DNA from: Vibrio coralliilyticus
Lineage (GTDB): Bacteria > Pseudomonadota > Gammaproteobacteria > Enterobacterales > Vibrionaceae
Length of the DNA stretch: 64,000 nucleotides
Assembly: GCF_024449095.1 (NCBI RefSeq)
Contig: NZ_CP024627.1
Span: 682,001 to 746,000 of the forward strand
Direction: 5' to 3'
Part shown: one piece after another, positions 28,880 through 39,322 of the stretch
Numbering within the stretch: position 1 is the first letter of the stretch
Layout of the letters: every line of letters begins with the position of its first letter
Made by a program: the position numbers and the translations under genes
The notes under the pieces: generated by a model
What the model was told of the DNA's origin: nothing
Databases searched by the model: none
What the model saw: the letters and a program-made list of their open reading frames with translations, nothing else

Positions 28880-29998
28880 ATGCAACACGAATCTCCTATC
28901 AAACGTCGCCCATCGACTCGTATTTACGTGGGCGATGTGCCCATTGGTGACGGCGCTCCGATTGCTGTGCAGTCGATGACGAATACCAGAACAACAGACG
29001 TCGAAGCGACTGTTGCACAAATTAAATCACTGGAAAATGTCGGTGCGGACATCGTTCGCGTGTCTGTACCAACCATGGATGCGGCTGAAGCATTCAAACA
29101 AATCAAACAGCAGGTAAATATCCCGTTAGTGGCTGATATTCACTTTGATTACCGTATTGCGTTAAAAGTCGCGGAATACGGTGTGGATTGTTTACGTATC
29201 AATCCGGGCAACATCGGTAAAGAAGATCGCATTCGTGCGGTGGTTGATTGTGCTCGTGATAAAAACATCCCGATTCGTATTGGGGTGAACGGCGGATCTC
29301 TGGAAAAAGATATCCAGATGAAGTACGGCGAACCCACACCTGAAGCGTTAGTCGAATCTGCGATGCGCCACGTTGATATTCTTGATCGTCTTAACTTCGA
29401 TCAATTTAAGGTCAGCGTTAAAGCATCAGATGTCTTTCTGGCGGTTGACTCCTATCGCTTGCTAGCGAAAAAAATCGATCAGCCGCTTCATTTAGGTATT
29501 ACAGAAGCAGGCGGTGCACGTGCTGGCTCAGTGAAGTCTTCTGTCGGTCTGGGAATGCTATTGGCGGAAGGTATAGGAGACACGCTGCGTATTTCATTGG
29601 CTGCGAACCCTGTTGAAGAGATCAAAGTCGGTTTTGATATTCTTAAATCTCTACGTATTCGCTCTCGTGGTATCAACTTCATCGCTTGTCCAAGCTGTTC
29701 GCGTCAAGAGTTTGATGTGATTGGAACAGTGAATGCGCTTGAAGAACGTCTAGAAGATATTATCACTCCAATGGATGTCTCCATTATCGGCTGTGTTGTC
29801 AATGGCCCAGGTGAAGCGGAAGTTTCTCATCTTGGTCTTGCCGGCAGCAATAAGAAAAGCGCTTTCTATGAAGATGGCAAACGCCAGAAAGAGCGCTTTG
29901 ATAATAATGATCTGGTTAGCCAGCTGGAAGCCAAAATTCGTGCTAAAGCTTCAGTGATGGACAAGCAAAACCGCATTGACGTAAAAGTAAACGATTAA
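28880..29998 (+). CDS. ispG: 4-hydroxy-3-methylbut-2-enyl diphosphate synthase (flavodoxin)
   Basis: Penultimate step of the MEP isoprenoid pathway, reductively opening the cyclic diphosphate to HMBPP. The 372 residues contain the N-terminal TIM barrel with [15 protein letters not shown] and the C-terminal Fe4S4 ligands in [10 protein letters not shown] and [10 protein letters not shown]. Length is standard for the bacterial form. It follows rodZ closely and precedes hisS by 47 bases. Confidence 0.97.
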   Translation: MQHESPIKRRPSTRIYVGDVPIGDGAPIAVQSMTNTRTTDVEATVAQIKSLENVGADIVRVSVPTMDAAEAFKQIKQQVNIPLVADIHFDYRIALKVAEYGVDCLRINPGNIGKEDRIRAVVDCARDKNIPIRIGVNGGSLEKDIQMKYGEPTPEALVESAMRHVDILDRLNFDQFKVSVKASDVFLAVDSYRLLAKKIDQPLHLGITEAGGARAGSVKSSVGLGMLLAEGIGDTLRISLAANPVEEIKVGFDILKSLRIRSRGINFIACPSCSRQEFDVIGTVNALEERLEDIITPMDVSIIGCVVNGPGEAEVSHLGLAGSNKKSAFYEDGKRQKERFDNNDLVSQLEAKIRAKASVMDKQNRIDVKVND

Positions 29999-30015
29999 TC
30001 TCAACGTAATTTAGA

Positions 30016-30039
30016 TTACGGTAACCATTCTTACGGTAA
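30016..30039 (+). repeat. Short direct repeat ahead of hisS
   Basis: TTACGGTAA occurs at 30016-30024 and again at 30031-30039, immediately before the hisS GTG. CGTAAT/ATTACG (30005-30020) also forms a small stem. Function unknown. Confidence 0.5.
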
Positions 30040-30045
30040 AAAACT

Positions 30046-31314
30046 GTGGCAAAGAAAATCCAAGCAATTCGAGGCATGAACGACTGCCTTCCAACTCAAT
30101 CACCACTGTGGCAGAAACTTGAAAACGCAGTGAAGAATGTAATCAGCGCATACGGTTACAGCGAAGTGCGCATGCCAATCGTTGAGATGACCCATCTGTT
30201 TAGCCGTGCTATCGGTGAGGTGACTGATGTGGTTGAAAAGGAAATGTACACCTTTGCAGATCGTAACGGTGACAGTTTAACTCTTCGTCCAGAAGGCACT
30301 GCTGGCTGTGTTCGTTCATGTATTGAGAACAGCCTGATTGATCGTTCTGAGCAGCGTCTATGGTACATGGGCCCTATGTTCCGTCACGAACGTCCGCAAA
30401 AAGGCCGTTACCGTCAATTTCACCAATGTGGTGTGGAAGTATTCGGGCTTAATGGTCCAGACGTAGATGCTGAACTGATCATGATGACGGCACGTTTGTG
30501 GCGTGAGTTGGGGATTGATAAACACGTTCGCCTTGAGTTGAATTCTATTGGTTCACAGGCAGATCGTGCTAACTATCGCACCGCGTTGATTACTTTCCTT
30601 GAACAGCATATTGATGTATTGGATGACGACTGTAAACGCCGCATGCATACCAATCCACTGCGTGTACTGGATTCTAAAAATCCAGACGTTCAGGCTATTC
30701 TAGGTGATGCGCCACGTCTATCAGATTACTTGGGCGAAGAGTCCAAAGAACATTTTGCTGGTCTTTGTGAACTTCTTGACGCCGCAGGTATCGAATACAC
30801 AGTCAATGAGCGTTTGGTTCGCGGCCTAGATTACTACAATCGCACTGTGTTCGAGTGGATTACCGAAAGCTTAGGTGCTCAGGGCACTGTATGTGGTGGT
30901 GGTCGCTACGATGGCCTGGTTGAACAACTTGGTGGCAAATCGACACCTGCTGTGGGCTTTGCGATGGGGCTTGAGCGTCTAGTTCTTATGCTAGAAACGT
31001 TAGAGCTGACGGATGTTCGTCGTTCTGTTGATGTCTATATGGTAACAGCTGGTGAAGGTACCATGATGGCGGGCCTGAAGTTGGCTGAACAATTACGTGA
31101 ACAGGTTCCGGGGATTCGAGTCATGAACCACTTTGGTGGTGGCAACTTTAAGAAACAATTCAAGCGTGCTGATAAGGTAGGAGCTGCAGTGGCACTGGTT
31201 CTTGGTGAGAACGAGGTAGCTGATAACACTGTAGTACTGAAAGACCTAGTTGGTGGTACTCAAGAAACTTATAGCCAAGCGGATGTTGCCGCTAAGCTAG
31301 CTGAGTTGGTTTAA
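30046..31314 (+). CDS. hisS: Histidine--tRNA ligase
   Basis: Class II aminoacyl-tRNA synthetase charging tRNA-His. The 422 residues contain motif 2 ([20 protein letters not shown]), the histidine-specific [15 protein letters not shown], motif 3 ([11 protein letters not shown] variant as [11 protein letters not shown]) and a C-terminal anticodon-binding domain. GTG at 30046 opens the usual [15 protein letters not shown] start; the ribosome-binding site is weak (GGTAAAA). Co-oriented with ispG and yfgM. Confidence 0.97.
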   Translation: MAKKIQAIRGMNDCLPTQSPLWQKLENAVKNVISAYGYSEVRMPIVEMTHLFSRAIGEVTDVVEKEMYTFADRNGDSLTLRPEGTAGCVRSCIENSLIDRSEQRLWYMGPMFRHERPQKGRYRQFHQCGVEVFGLNGPDVDAELIMMTARLWRELGIDKHVRLELNSIGSQADRANYRTALITFLEQHIDVLDDDCKRRMHTNPLRVLDSKNPDVQAILGDAPRLSDYLGEESKEHFAGLCELLDAAGIEYTVNERLVRGLDYYNRTVFEWITESLGAQGTVCGGGRYDGLVEQLGGKSTPAVGFAMGLERLVLMLETLELTDVRRSVDVYMVTAGEGTMMAGLKLAEQLREQVPGIRVMNHFGGGNFKKQFKRADKVGAAVALVLGENEVADNTVVLKDLVGGTQETYSQADVAAKLAELV

Positions 31315-31330
31315 ACGCATTCAAATTTGA

Positions 31331-31356
31331 AGTGGCGATTCTATTCGCCACTTTTT
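31331..31356 (+). terminator. Terminator between hisS and yfgM
   Basis: AGTGGCGA (31331-31338) pairs with TCGCCACT (31345-31352) around a 6-base loop, followed by TTTT. It lies inside an otherwise continuous cluster, so it may only reduce read-through. Confidence 0.85.
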
Positions 31357-31375
31357 AGATTTAAGAGGACAGGAA

Positions 31376-31990
31376 GTGGAACTCTACGATACTGAAGAAC
31401 AACAAGTAGAAGCGATCAAAGATTGGTGGAAAGAAAACGGTAAGGCCGTCATTTTTGGCGCGGTTATCGGTTTAGGCGGTCTATTCGGTTGGCGCTATTA
31501 TCAAGATTCAGTGACAGCAGCTCAAGAAGCCGCATCTGAAAGCTATACCAAAGCCGTTCAGGAATTGGCAGCGAAAGGTATCGAAGGTGAAGCGGCTCTT
31601 CAGAGCTTCATCGATGCTAACAAAGAGACGCAATACGCAGTGCTAGCTGCGCTACAACTGGCTAAAGCTCAGGTTGAAGCAGGCAACTTAGATGAAGCAC
31701 TGGCACAGTTAGAGTGGGCGAAAACAGCGACGGATGATCCTGCTCTGACTTCTGTGATTGCTTTCCGCCTAGCGCGCTTGAAAGCAGAACAAGGTGAGTT
31801 TGATTCTGCCGTGTCTGAGCTAGCAACGATCACAGATGAAGGTTGGGTTGGCCGAGTGGCTGAACTTAAAGGTGATATTCTCCTACGTAAGGGAGATACT
31901 GAAGGTGCGTATGCTGCGTATAATGAAGCGCAACAAGCAGATGATGCGAGCCAGACTCTACAAATGAAGCTGGACGATCTAGCTAAATAA
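31376..31990 (+). CDS. yfgM: YfgM family periplasmic TPR protein (ancillary SecYEG translocon subunit)
   Basis: Inner-membrane protein that with PpiD assists export at SecYEG. The 204 residues have a short cytoplasmic start with DWWKENGKAV, one membrane helix (about 23-41) and a periplasmic tetratricopeptide-like domain to the end. GTG at 31376 follows AGAGGACAGGAA. It sits 11 bases before bamB, the standard order in gammaproteobacteria. Confidence 0.93.
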   Translation: MELYDTEEQQVEAIKDWWKENGKAVIFGAVIGLGGLFGWRYYQDSVTAAQEAASESYTKAVQELAAKGIEGEAALQSFIDANKETQYAVLAALQLAKAQVEAGNLDEALAQLEWAKTATDDPALTSVIAFRLARLKAEQGEFDSAVSELATITDEGWVGRVAELKGDILLRKGDTEGAYAAYNEAQQADDASQTLQMKLDDLAK

Positions 31991-32001
31991 GGGTGCGATG
32001 C

Positions 32002-33162
32002 ATGAAAAAAATGCTGAAAAAAGCACTGACTGCTGCTGCGATATTAGGTGTTTTAGCTGGCTGTGCCAGTGAAGAAGACACCATTATCATGGCACCAGTA
32101 CCTCAGGTTGAAAGTAAATTTACGCCGGCTATCGAATGGAGTACCAGTGTTGGAGATGGGGTATCCAACTACTTCTCTAAACTTTCTCCTGAATACGCTT
32201 ACGGCAAAATCTTTGTGGCAAGCCGCGATGGTGTTGTTAAGGCGCTTAATCCTGAAAATGGCCATACATTATGGCAACAAGACCTTGAGAAAAATGTTTC
32301 AGCCCGTTTATCTGGCGGTATCACTGCAGGTTACAGCCAAATCTTTATTGGTAGTGAAAACGGTCAAGTTATTGCCCTGAATGAAGAGACTGGTGAGGTC
32401 AACTGGCGCGTTGATGTGGAAGGTGAAGTGTTAGCGGCGCCTGCAACGGAAAGCAATCTGGTTATTGTCCACACTGCAACAGGTATGTTGGTTGCGCTGG
32501 ATCAGGCGACGGGCGATAGTAAGTGGACCATTAGTACCGAAGTACCGAGCCTAACTTTGCGAGGTAACAGTGCACCCGTCACCGTATCGGGTGGCGTGTT
32601 CTGGGGAACGGCAAATGGCCGCTTGGCTGCTGCGATTGCAGAACGTGGTCAGTTGATCTGGCAACAGCCGATTGCGACACCGCAAGGGGCAACCGAAATT
32701 GATCGCTTGGTTGATGTTGATGCATCGCCACTCGTTCTAGGTAGTACTCTATATATTGTTGGCTACAATGGTCAGTTAACAGCAATAGACTTGCGTTCAG
32801 GAAAGTCGGTTTGGAAGCGTAAGTATTCTTCGTCAACCGATCTTGCCAGCGATGGTGGTCGTTTGTATATGGTGACAGATAAAGATTATCTGGTTGCGGT
32901 AGATGCACGCAGTGGCACAGAGCTGTGGAGTAATGAACAGCTTGAACACCGCTTGCTGACAGCGCCCGTTCTGATTGATGGTTATGTGGTTGTTGGTGAC
33001 GGTGAAGGTTATCTTCACTGGTTAGATCGTGATACTGGCGAATTTGTTGCTCAGCAGCAACTCAGCAGCAGTGGTTTTGCTGTGTCACCTGTGCTTGTCC
33101 CAGAGGGCTACATCACAGTTACTCGTGATGGCGATGTAAAGAAACTGACCATTACCAAGTGA
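32002..33162 (+). CDS. bamB: Outer membrane protein assembly factor BamB
   Basis: Lipoprotein of the BAM complex that inserts beta-barrels into the outer membrane. The 386 residues start with a lipoprotein signal and lipobox LAGC, followed by an eight-bladed PQQ-like propeller with repeats such as NGHTLWQQD, TGEVNWRVD and SGKSVWKRK. ATG 32002 is chosen because AAGGG lies 8 bases upstream; a GTG at 31993 overlaps it. A terminator follows. Confidence 0.95.
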   Translation: MKKMLKKALTAAAILGVLAGCASEEDTIIMAPVPQVESKFTPAIEWSTSVGDGVSNYFSKLSPEYAYGKIFVASRDGVVKALNPENGHTLWQQDLEKNVSARLSGGITAGYSQIFIGSENGQVIALNEETGEVNWRVDVEGEVLAAPATESNLVIVHTATGMLVALDQATGDSKWTISTEVPSLTLRGNSAPVTVSGGVFWGTANGRLAAAIAERGQLIWQQPIATPQGATEIDRLVDVDASPLVLGSTLYIVGYNGQLTAIDLRSGKSVWKRKYSSSTDLASDGGRLYMVTDKDYLVAVDARSGTELWSNEQLEHRLLTAPVLIDGYVVVGDGEGYLHWLDRDTGEFVAQQQLSSSGFAVSPVLVPEGYITVTRDGDVKKLTITK

Positions 33163-33183
33163 TCGTGTGATATAATTCACATT

Positions 33184-33224
33184 CGGCTCCTAGCTGGTAA
33201 CAGTTGGGAGCCGTTTGTTTGTTT
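33184..33224 (+). terminator. Terminator after bamB
   Basis: CGGCTCC (33184-33190) pairs with GGAGCCG (33207-33213), with an inner CTG/CAG, followed by a T-rich run. Confidence 0.85.
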
Positions 33225-33327
33225 TAGATACTCATAGGTAATGTGGTTATAGGTAAAGCGCTCATTAGTGAACTCTACTGAGTTGTTACCTATAACTACA
33301 TAAAGAAAGCATATTGTAGAGGTTATT

Positions 33328-34812
33328 ATGGTACCTGTTGTTGCTCTGGTAGGGCGTCCAAACGTTGGTAAATCAACGTTGTTTAATCGACTGACTCGCA
33401 CGCGTGACGCATTAGTCGCGGACTTCCCTGGCTTAACTCGTGACCGTAAATATGGCCAAGCTAAGCTTGGTGAACACGAATTTATTGTGATTGACACTGG
33501 CGGTATCGACGGTACTGAAGAAGGCGTTGAAACCAAAATGGCAGAGCAGTCACTGGCCGCGATTGATGAAGCAGACGTAGTTCTGTTTATGGTGGATGGC
33601 CGTGCCGGCCTGACTCCTGCTGATATTGCCATTTCTAACCACCTGCGCAAAATTGAAAAGCCTTCAATGTTGGTTGTGAACAAGGTTGATGGTATTGATG
33701 CAGATGCAGCATCGGCTGATTTCTGGCAGCTAGGTGTGGAAAACATGTACCAAATCGCTGCAGCGCATGGCCGTGGTGTTGGTGCTCTGATTGATCGTGC
33801 ACTCAATCCTTTTGCAGAGAAAATGGCCGAGGAAGCGCAGGGTGAAATTGAAGATCTGACCGACTTCATCGATGAAGAAGAGAAGCTCGATTACACCGAA
33901 GAAGAAGCTGAAGCTGAATTCCAGCGCTTACAGGATCAACCTATCAAGCTGGCTATCATCGGTCGTCCAAATGTGGGGAAATCGACGTTAACAAACCGTA
34001 TTCTTGGTGAAGAGCGCGTAGTCGTGTACGACATGCCGGGCACAACGCGTGATTCTATCTATATTCCAATGGAACGTGATGGCCGTGAATACGTACTGAT
34101 TGATACCGCAGGTGTTCGTCGCCGTAAGCGTATCAACGAAACAGTAGAGAAGTTTTCGGTTGTTAAAACGCTCAAAGCCGTAGAAGACGCGAATGTTGTA
34201 CTTCTTGTGATTGATGCGCGTGAAAATATCTCTGATCAAGACTTAAGCTTGCTTGGTTTTGCATTGAACGCTGGCCGTTCGATTGTGATTGCGGTCAATA
34301 AGTGGGATGGTCTGGATATGGACGTAAAAGAGCACGTGAAGAAAGAGTTAGACCGTCGTCTTGGCTTTGTTGACTTTGCTCGTATCCACTTTATTTCTGC
34401 ACTTCATGGTACAGGTGTTGGTCATTTGTTTGAATCAGTACAAGAAGCCTATAAATCGGCGACAACCCGAGTGGGTACATCTGTCCTGACCCGTATAATG
34501 AAGATGGCGACTGAAGATCACCAGCCGCCTTTGGTTCGTGGTCGTCGTGTGAAACTTAAGTATGCACACGCTGGTGGTTACAACCCGCCAATCGTAGTCA
34601 TTCATGGCAACCAAGTTAATGAGCTACCAGACTCTTACAAGCGTTACTTGATGAACTATTACCGTAAGTCATTGGAAATCATGGGGACGCCGATTCGTAT
34701 TCAGTTCCAGAGTAGTGAGAACCCATTTGAAGGTAAATCGAACAAGATGACCCTTTCTCAGGAGCGCAAACGTAAGCGCTTAATGAGTATGATGAAAAAT
34801 CGCAAAAAATAA
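33328..34812 (+). CDS. der: Ribosome biogenesis GTPase Der
   Basis: Tandem-GTPase protein needed for 50S subunit maturation. The 494 residues show two G domains, each with P-loop [10 protein letters not shown] (about residues 8 and 219), DTGG/DTAG and NKVD/NKWD, joined by a very acidic linker, and a C-terminal KH-like domain. The basic end is typical. Position after bamB is conserved in gammaproteobacteria. A terminator follows at once. Confidence 0.97.
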   Translation: MVPVVALVGRPNVGKSTLFNRLTRTRDALVADFPGLTRDRKYGQAKLGEHEFIVIDTGGIDGTEEGVETKMAEQSLAAIDEADVVLFMVDGRAGLTPADIAISNHLRKIEKPSMLVVNKVDGIDADAASADFWQLGVENMYQIAAAHGRGVGALIDRALNPFAEKMAEEAQGEIEDLTDFIDEEEKLDYTEEEAEAEFQRLQDQPIKLAIIGRPNVGKSTLTNRILGEERVVVYDMPGTTRDSIYIPMERDGREYVLIDTAGVRRRKRINETVEKFSVVKTLKAVEDANVVLLVIDARENISDQDLSLLGFALNAGRSIVIAVNKWDGLDMDVKEHVKKELDRRLGFVDFARIHFISALHGTGVGHLFESVQEAYKSATTRVGTSVLTRIMKMATEDHQPPLVRGRRVKLKYAHAGGYNPPIVVIHGNQVNELPDSYKRYLMNYYRKSLEIMGTPIRIQFQSSENPFEGKSNKMTLSQERKRKRLMSMMKNRKK

Positions 34813-34825
34813 TAATGATTGTATG

Positions 34826-34854
34826 AAAGCGCCTCTAAGAAGGGCGCTTTTTTT
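34826..34854 (+). terminator. Terminator after der
   Basis: AAAGCGCC (34826-34833) pairs with GGCGCTTT (34843-34850) followed by a T-run. Confidence 0.92.
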
Positions 34855-34870
34855 ATATAGGATACATAAA

Positions 34871-35737
34871 ATGTCAGTGACACCGACGATTACACGTTTT
34901 TGCCATCAGATCTGGCAACTTACATCTTCTATTCAACTTGTTAAGCAGGGAGAAAATGCACTCTATGTCATCACAGAGGTGACACCGTTTCATCCCGTGA
35001 GTCATATATGGCCTGATCACCCAGCAGATAAGGGAAGGATAGAGAGGTACGAGGTTAAAGATTGTGTAGTGGGAGCGGTTGAGTTGAGCAGCGGTGAGCT
35101 CTACGTGGATAAGGACATTCCAGTCAAGCGAGACACACAGGGCTGGGTATTTGTCGTAGTGCATTGTTTGGAAGAGTCTGCAATAAACCTTCGCCTCGGT
35201 CAGGAAGTCACATTAGTTGTAGATAAAGCTTATCAGCAAGCCTTGAGCAGGGGACATAGCGCAGGACATATCGCATTTTTGGCGCTCAATAAGGTCTTAG
35301 TAGAGCATGGATATTGGCGTAAAGATGCTGATCGCAAGGACCCTCACGGTAACTATGACTTTAATAGCTATGCTCAGGAAACCAGTTATGTGAGTGAAGA
35401 TCAGTGTGTCGATACCTACCGCTTAGGGAAAACTTTGCGCAAACGAGGTTTGAACAGCGCAGATGTGTTAAAAGACCTTGTACAGATACAGGTGTTGGTT
35501 AACCAACAAATAGAACAATGGTTATCCTTAGAGGCAAAAATCAGTATAAAGTGCTACGGAGAGTCTTTAACAGACTCACGCTATTGGCAATGTGATCTTG
35601 GTGAAGGGAGCGTAGCTGAAATTCCATGTGGCGGCACGCATGCTAAAAGTCTTAATGAATACAAAGCGATTAGGGTGAGTTTTACTCAACTTGATACACA
35701 AAATATCGAAATGCGTACCAATGTAATAGCAGCATGA
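34871..35737 (+). CDS. AlaX-like alanyl-tRNA editing hydrolase
   Basis: Probable free-standing trans-editing protein that would hydrolyse mischarged tRNA-Ala, such as Ser- or Gly-tRNA-Ala. The 288 residues carry both metal-binding motifs of the Ala/Thr-tRNA synthetase second additional domain: HSAGH (His129, His133) and CGGTH (Cys253, His257). The N-terminal 110 residues form a beta-rich domain as in AlaX proteins. ATG 34871 lies just after the der terminator's T-run; an upstream frame extension would run through that terminator and is rejected. Specificity cannot be told from sequence. Confidence 0.82.
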   Translation: MSVTPTITRFCHQIWQLTSSIQLVKQGENALYVITEVTPFHPVSHIWPDHPADKGRIERYEVKDCVVGAVELSSGELYVDKDIPVKRDTQGWVFVVVHCLEESAINLRLGQEVTLVVDKAYQQALSRGHSAGHIAFLALNKVLVEHGYWRKDADRKDPHGNYDFNSYAQETSYVSEDQCVDTYRLGKTLRKRGLNSADVLKDLVQIQVLVNQQIEQWLSLEAKISIKCYGESLTDSRYWQCDLGEGSVAEIPCGGTHAKSLNEYKAIRVSFTQLDTQNIEMRTNVIAA

Positions 35738-36039
35738 GCTAGAGTGGATCTTTTTATTAAATTTTTATCTATTGGTTGTTTTTAACTTAATTTGGTTTTT
35801 TATGTCGCTTAAAGTTCAAAAACAGCACATGTAACTTATGCTTTCGGTGTGTGGTGATATAAATATTCTTTTAGGGGGTGATCGCTGATCAAAATGGATT
35901 TAGCCGATGATCTTATTAAGATCTTTAGCCCATCATACCGAGCGAAACTTGCCATTGGGCGTGATGTGGATCATTGTGTTCTCGATAGCAACAAATATAA
36001 GCTGTTGGTCGAGAAAATAAAACGATTACGAGAGTCAAA
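35738..36039. other. Intergenic region before the zinc-ribbon gene
   Basis: 302 AT-rich bases following the AlaX-like gene. They include GGGGGTGATC ahead of an ATG at 35894 that opens a doubtful frame running into yfgJ. No hairpin terminator or RNA gene was recognised. Confidence 0.5.
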
Positions 36040-36157
36040 ATGGATCAGTGCCCAATATGTCAACGAGAACTGGAATGGCAAGGTCACTATCGCTGTAGTG
36101 ATTGTGCAAGTAATTACACCAAAGTTGGTTACTGTCCAGATTGTAATAAGCAACTAG
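35894..36157 (+). CDS. Doubtful small frame overlapping yfgJ
   Basis: An 87-residue frame starting MDLADDLIKIFSPSYRAKLA. Its first 50 residues, before the overlap, look like a plausible helical, charged peptide. The remainder overlaps the zinc-ribbon gene by 118 bases in another frame and reads as a shadow (VTIAVVIVQVITPKLVTVQIVI). It may be a real short protein, a frameshifted 5' part of a longer zinc-ribbon protein, or chance. No family recognised. Confidence 0.25.
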   Translation: MDLADDLIKIFSPSYRAKLAIGRDVDHCVLDSNKYKLLVEKIKRLRESKWISAQYVNENWNGKVTIAVVIVQVITPKLVTVQIVISN

Positions 36158-36258
36158 AGAAAATCCAAGCGTGTGGAGCAGCGAGCTATTTTTGCCATTC
36201 CTGCAATGAATTAAAATCCAAGTCAAAAGTACGGATTGAATTTATCAAACAGAGTTAG
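36040..36258 (+). CDS. yfgJ: YfgJ-like double zinc-ribbon protein
   Basis: A 72-residue protein with CPIC (4-7), CSDC (19-22), CPDC (32-35) and a later C-x6-C-x2-C group, that is two zinc ribbons, as in E. coli YfgJ (DUF1407 type), also next to xseA there. GAGAG precedes the ATG. Function unknown; possibly nucleic-acid or protein binding. It is convergent with xseA, with only a base between the stop codons. Confidence 0.82.
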   Translation: MDQCPICQRELEWQGHYRCSDCASNYTKVGYCPDCNKQLEKIQACGAASYFCHSCNELKSKSKVRIEFIKQS

Positions 36259-36259
36259 C

Positions 36260-37603
36260 TTAGATAACGGTTGAGCGTATTTCGCCGTCAGATACACGGG
36301 TGACCAAGGTGTCGCCCGATCTTGTTTCTGTGGCGCTGGTTAGAACCTTTCCAGATGTATCCTGAGTAATAGAGTATCCACGTTTTAATGTGGCAAGTGG
36401 ACTGACGGTATCGAGCTTTTCAGCCGCGAGCGCCAGCTGATGACGTGATTTTAACAGCTTTCTGTCCAAGGCATCCGTAAGCTTTTGTTCAAGCCTTTGT
36501 AACGCCAGTTTTTGCTCGCGAAGTTTTGTGACAGGAGAGTGAAGCTGTAGTTTGTAGTGTTGGCGTTCTATATTTTGTCTGCGTGAGGATAGGTAGTTTT
36601 CCATTGATCGTTGAAGGCGCAGTGACAAATCATCAAGCTGTTGGCTTTGACGTTGTAACTGGTGAGTTGGGTGCTGACGTTCCAGTCTATGCAATAACGT
36701 TGCAGTCGTTTGCTTTTGCTGCGTCAAGTAGTATCGAATCGCACTTTGCAATTTGTGTTTACGTGAATTGATGGCCTCTGCTTTGTGGCTATTATCTCGA
36801 CTGACTATTTCGGCAGCGGCAGATGGAGTTGGTGCGCGCATGTCCGCAACAAAATCCGCGATAGTCACATCAATTTCATGACCAACAGCACTGATAATAG
36901 GTATTTGGCTGGCTGCGATTGTACGTGCGACAATTTCGTTGTTGAAGCACCAAAGATCTTCTAAAGAGCCACCACCACGACCTACAATCAACACGTCACA
37001 TTCGTTTCGGCTATTTGCACACCCTATCGCCTGTGCGATCTGAATCGCCGCATCTTCTCCTTGCACCAATGTCGGGTAAACCACGATAGGTAATGAAGGA
37101 TCACGTCTTTTAAGGACATCTAGAATATCAAATAGTGCTGCGCCTGTTTTGGATGTGATGACACCGACACACTTAGGGTGCTCAGGTAAAGGCTTTTTAT
37201 TGCTCTGGGCAAATAGTCCTTCTCCGGCAAGTTTCATCTTCAATTCATCAAACTGTTGCTGAAGCCTGCCATCACCCTCTGGCTGCATACTCTCAACAAT
37301 CAATTGATAATCGCCGCGCGGTTCATACAAGGATAAACGAGCTTTGACTAAGACTTGATTACCACTCTGTGGCTTGAATGTGACTCGTCGATTGTTACCA
37401 CGAAACATGGCGCACTTGACCTGGGCACGGGAGTCTTTGAGGGTAAAATACCAATGGCCTGAAACTGGCGAAGAGAAGTTTGAGATTTCACCGACCAACC
37501 ACACAATACCCATTTCATTTTCTAGTAATAGGCGAACTTCAGAATTAAGACGAGAAACAGTGAAGATGTTTTGATTGGTCAGAGATGACACAGCTAATCT
37601 CAT
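36260..37603 (-). CDS. xseA: Exodeoxyribonuclease VII large subunit
   Basis: Catalytic subunit of exonuclease VII, which degrades single-stranded DNA from both ends with XseB. The 447 residues have an N-terminal OB-fold (about 15-110, with [23 protein letters not shown]), the nuclease domain with [10 protein letters not shown] and [12 protein letters not shown], and a long helical C-terminal region. ATG 37603 ([20 protein letters not shown]) is preferred; the upstream extension is hydrophobic and not family-like. Divergent from guaB across 220 bases, as in other gammaproteobacteria. Confidence 0.95.
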   Translation of the reverse strand: MRLAVSSLTNQNIFTVSRLNSEVRLLLENEMGIVWLVGEISNFSSPVSGHWYFTLKDSRAQVKCAMFRGNNRRVTFKPQSGNQVLVKARLSLYEPRGDYQLIVESMQPEGDGRLQQQFDELKMKLAGEGLFAQSNKKPLPEHPKCVGVITSKTGAALFDILDVLKRRDPSLPIVVYPTLVQGEDAAIQIAQAIGCANSRNECDVLIVGRGGGSLEDLWCFNNEIVARTIAASQIPIISAVGHEIDVTIADFVADMRAPTPSAAAEIVSRDNSHKAEAINSRKHKLQSAIRYYLTQQKQTTATLLHRLERQHPTHQLQRQSQQLDDLSLRLQRSMENYLSSRRQNIERQHYKLQLHSPVTKLREQKLALQRLEQKLTDALDRKLLKSRHQLALAAEKLDTVSPLATLKRGYSITQDTSGKVLTSATETRSGDTLVTRVSDGEIRSTVI

Positions 37604-37681
37604 AGGCGTGAGTATGGAAATTAGCGGCAATATAATACATAGCAAGGGGGTAATTGCAAGAAAAAAATTAAAAAAACTTGT

Positions 37682-37709
37682 GGTCAAGCGATTGCGTTAA
37701 CCGTATAAT
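37682..37709 (+). promoter_or_regulatory. guaB promoter with PurR box
   Basis: A perfect -10 TATAAT lies at 37704-37709. Just upstream, on the minus strand, 37682-37697 reads ACGCAATCGCTTGACC, matching 10 of 12 fixed positions of the PurR consensus ANGCAANCGNTTNCNT. It would sit between the -35 and -10 elements, a repressing position. PurR control of guaBA is known in E. coli. Confidence 0.65.
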
Positions 37710-37740
37710 CCCTCCGCAATATCTAATCCAAATGTAGCCA

Positions 37741-37797
37741 ACAACCTAAAACTGGTTACCCTCATTACGCGAAACGATGAGATTGGGTTGTCTTTTT
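37741..37797 (+). terminator. Terminator-like structure in guaB leader (possible attenuator)
   Basis: ACAACCTAA (37741-37749) can pair with TTGGGTTGT (37783-37791). Inside, CTCAT (37761-37765) pairs with ATGAG (37777-37781). CTTTTT follows. The structure lies after the promoter and before the guaB ATG at 37824. AACC at 37743 can instead pair with GGTT at 37754, an alternative fold. Confidence 0.5.
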
Positions 37798-37823
37798 ACT
37801 CCTCTAATTGTGAGATATTGCAA

Positions 37824-39287
37824 ATGCTAAGAATTGCCAAAGAAGCGCTGACATTCGATGATGTACTACTCGTGCCAGCTCACTCCACCGTTCTCCCAAA
37901 CACAGCTGATCTTCGCACTCAGTTGACTAAGAACATCACTCTAAACATCCCAATGATTTCAGCGTCTATGGACACTGTTACTGAAGCTCGTCTAGCTATC
38001 GCGCTAGCGCAAGAGGGTGGCATTGGCTTTATCCACAAGAATATGTCTATTGAGCAACAAGCTCAGATGGTTCATCAGGTTAAGATTTACGAAGCTGGCG
38101 TGGTTTCACACCCGGTTACTGTAAACCCTGATGCAACAATTGCAGACGTTGTGGCTCTAACAGAAAAGCATGGTTTTGCAGGTTTCCCTGTCGTAACTGA
38201 TAACAATGAGCTGGTGGGTATCATCACTGGCCGTGACGTTCGTTTCGTAACTGACCTTTCTAAGAAAGTAGAAGTGGTTATGACGCCTAAAGAGCGTCTA
38301 GCAGCAGTAAAAGAAGGGGCTACTCGTGAAGAAGTGCAAGAGAAAATGCATGAAGCACGTGTTGAGAAAGTACTGGTCGTGAACGATGAGTTCCAACTAA
38401 CCGGTATGATTACAGCAAAAGATTTCCATAAAGCAGAACGTAAACCAAACGCATGTAAAGATGCGCAAGGTCGTCTACGTGTTGGTGCAGCAGTTGGTGC
38501 GGGCGCGGCTAACGAAGAGCGTGTTGCAGCCTTGGTTGAAGCGGGTGTTGACGTTCTACTTATCGACTCTTCTCATGGTCATTCTGAAGGCGTACTAAAC
38601 CGTATTCGAGAAACTCGTGCGGCTTACCCAGATCTAGATATCATTGGCGGTAACGTTGCAACCGGTGCTGGTGCTAAAGCACTGATCGAAGCAGGTGTCA
38701 GTGCGGTGAAAGTGGGCATCGGCCCTGGTTCTATCTGTACCACTCGTATCGTAACAGGTGTGGGTGTTCCTCAGGTTACTGCTATTGCAGATGCAGCTGA
38801 AGTTGCGAACGAATATGGCATTCCAGTTATTGCCGATGGCGGTATCCGTTTCTCCGGTGATATCTGTAAAGCTATCGTTGCTGGCGCATCATGTGTGATG
38901 GTTGGCTCAATGTTCGCGGGTACAGAAGAGGCACCAGGTGAAGTCATTCTATACAACGGCCGTTCTTACAAAGCTTACCGTGGTATGGGCTCTCTGGGCG
39001 CTATGTCTCAAGGCTCATCTGATCGTTACTTCCAATCTGACAACGCAGCAGACAAGCTTGTACCTGAAGGTATCGAAGGTCGTATTGCGTACAAAGGTCG
39101 TTTAAAAGAGATCGTTCACCAACAAATGGGTGGTCTACGTTCAAGCATGGGCCTTACAGGCAGTGCAACCGTTGAAGATATGCGCACCAAAGCTGAATTT
39201 GTACGTATTTCGGGCGCTGGCATGAAAGAGTCTCATGTACACGACGTTCAAATTACCAAGGAAGCACCAAACTACCGTCTAGGTTAA
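37824..39287 (+). CDS. guaB: IMP dehydrogenase
   Basis: Oxidises IMP to XMP with NAD+, the committed step to GMP. The 487 residues have the TIM barrel, two CBS domains inserted at about 95-200, the catalytic loop GPGSICTTR with the active Cys, and the flap region. ATG 37824 ([21 protein letters not shown]) is the standard start. A PurR box, strong promoter and leader hairpin precede it. guaA follows 126 bases on, across a PurR-like box and a terminator. Confidence 0.97.
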   Translation: MLRIAKEALTFDDVLLVPAHSTVLPNTADLRTQLTKNITLNIPMISASMDTVTEARLAIALAQEGGIGFIHKNMSIEQQAQMVHQVKIYEAGVVSHPVTVNPDATIADVVALTEKHGFAGFPVVTDNNELVGIITGRDVRFVTDLSKKVEVVMTPKERLAAVKEGATREEVQEKMHEARVEKVLVVNDEFQLTGMITAKDFHKAERKPNACKDAQGRLRVGAAVGAGAANEERVAALVEAGVDVLLIDSSHGHSEGVLNRIRETRAAYPDLDIIGGNVATGAGAKALIEAGVSAVKVGIGPGSICTTRIVTGVGVPQVTAIADAAEVANEYGIPVIADGGIRFSGDICKAIVAGASCVMVGSMFAGTEEAPGEVILYNGRSYKAYRGMGSLGAMSQGSSDRYFQSDNAADKLVPEGIEGRIAYKGRLKEIVHQQMGGLRSSMGLTGSATVEDMRTKAEFVRISGAGMKESHVHDVQITKEAPNYRLG

Positions 39288-39322
39288 TTTTTACGGTTGT
39301 AAAAAGAAAACCTATACACCTG

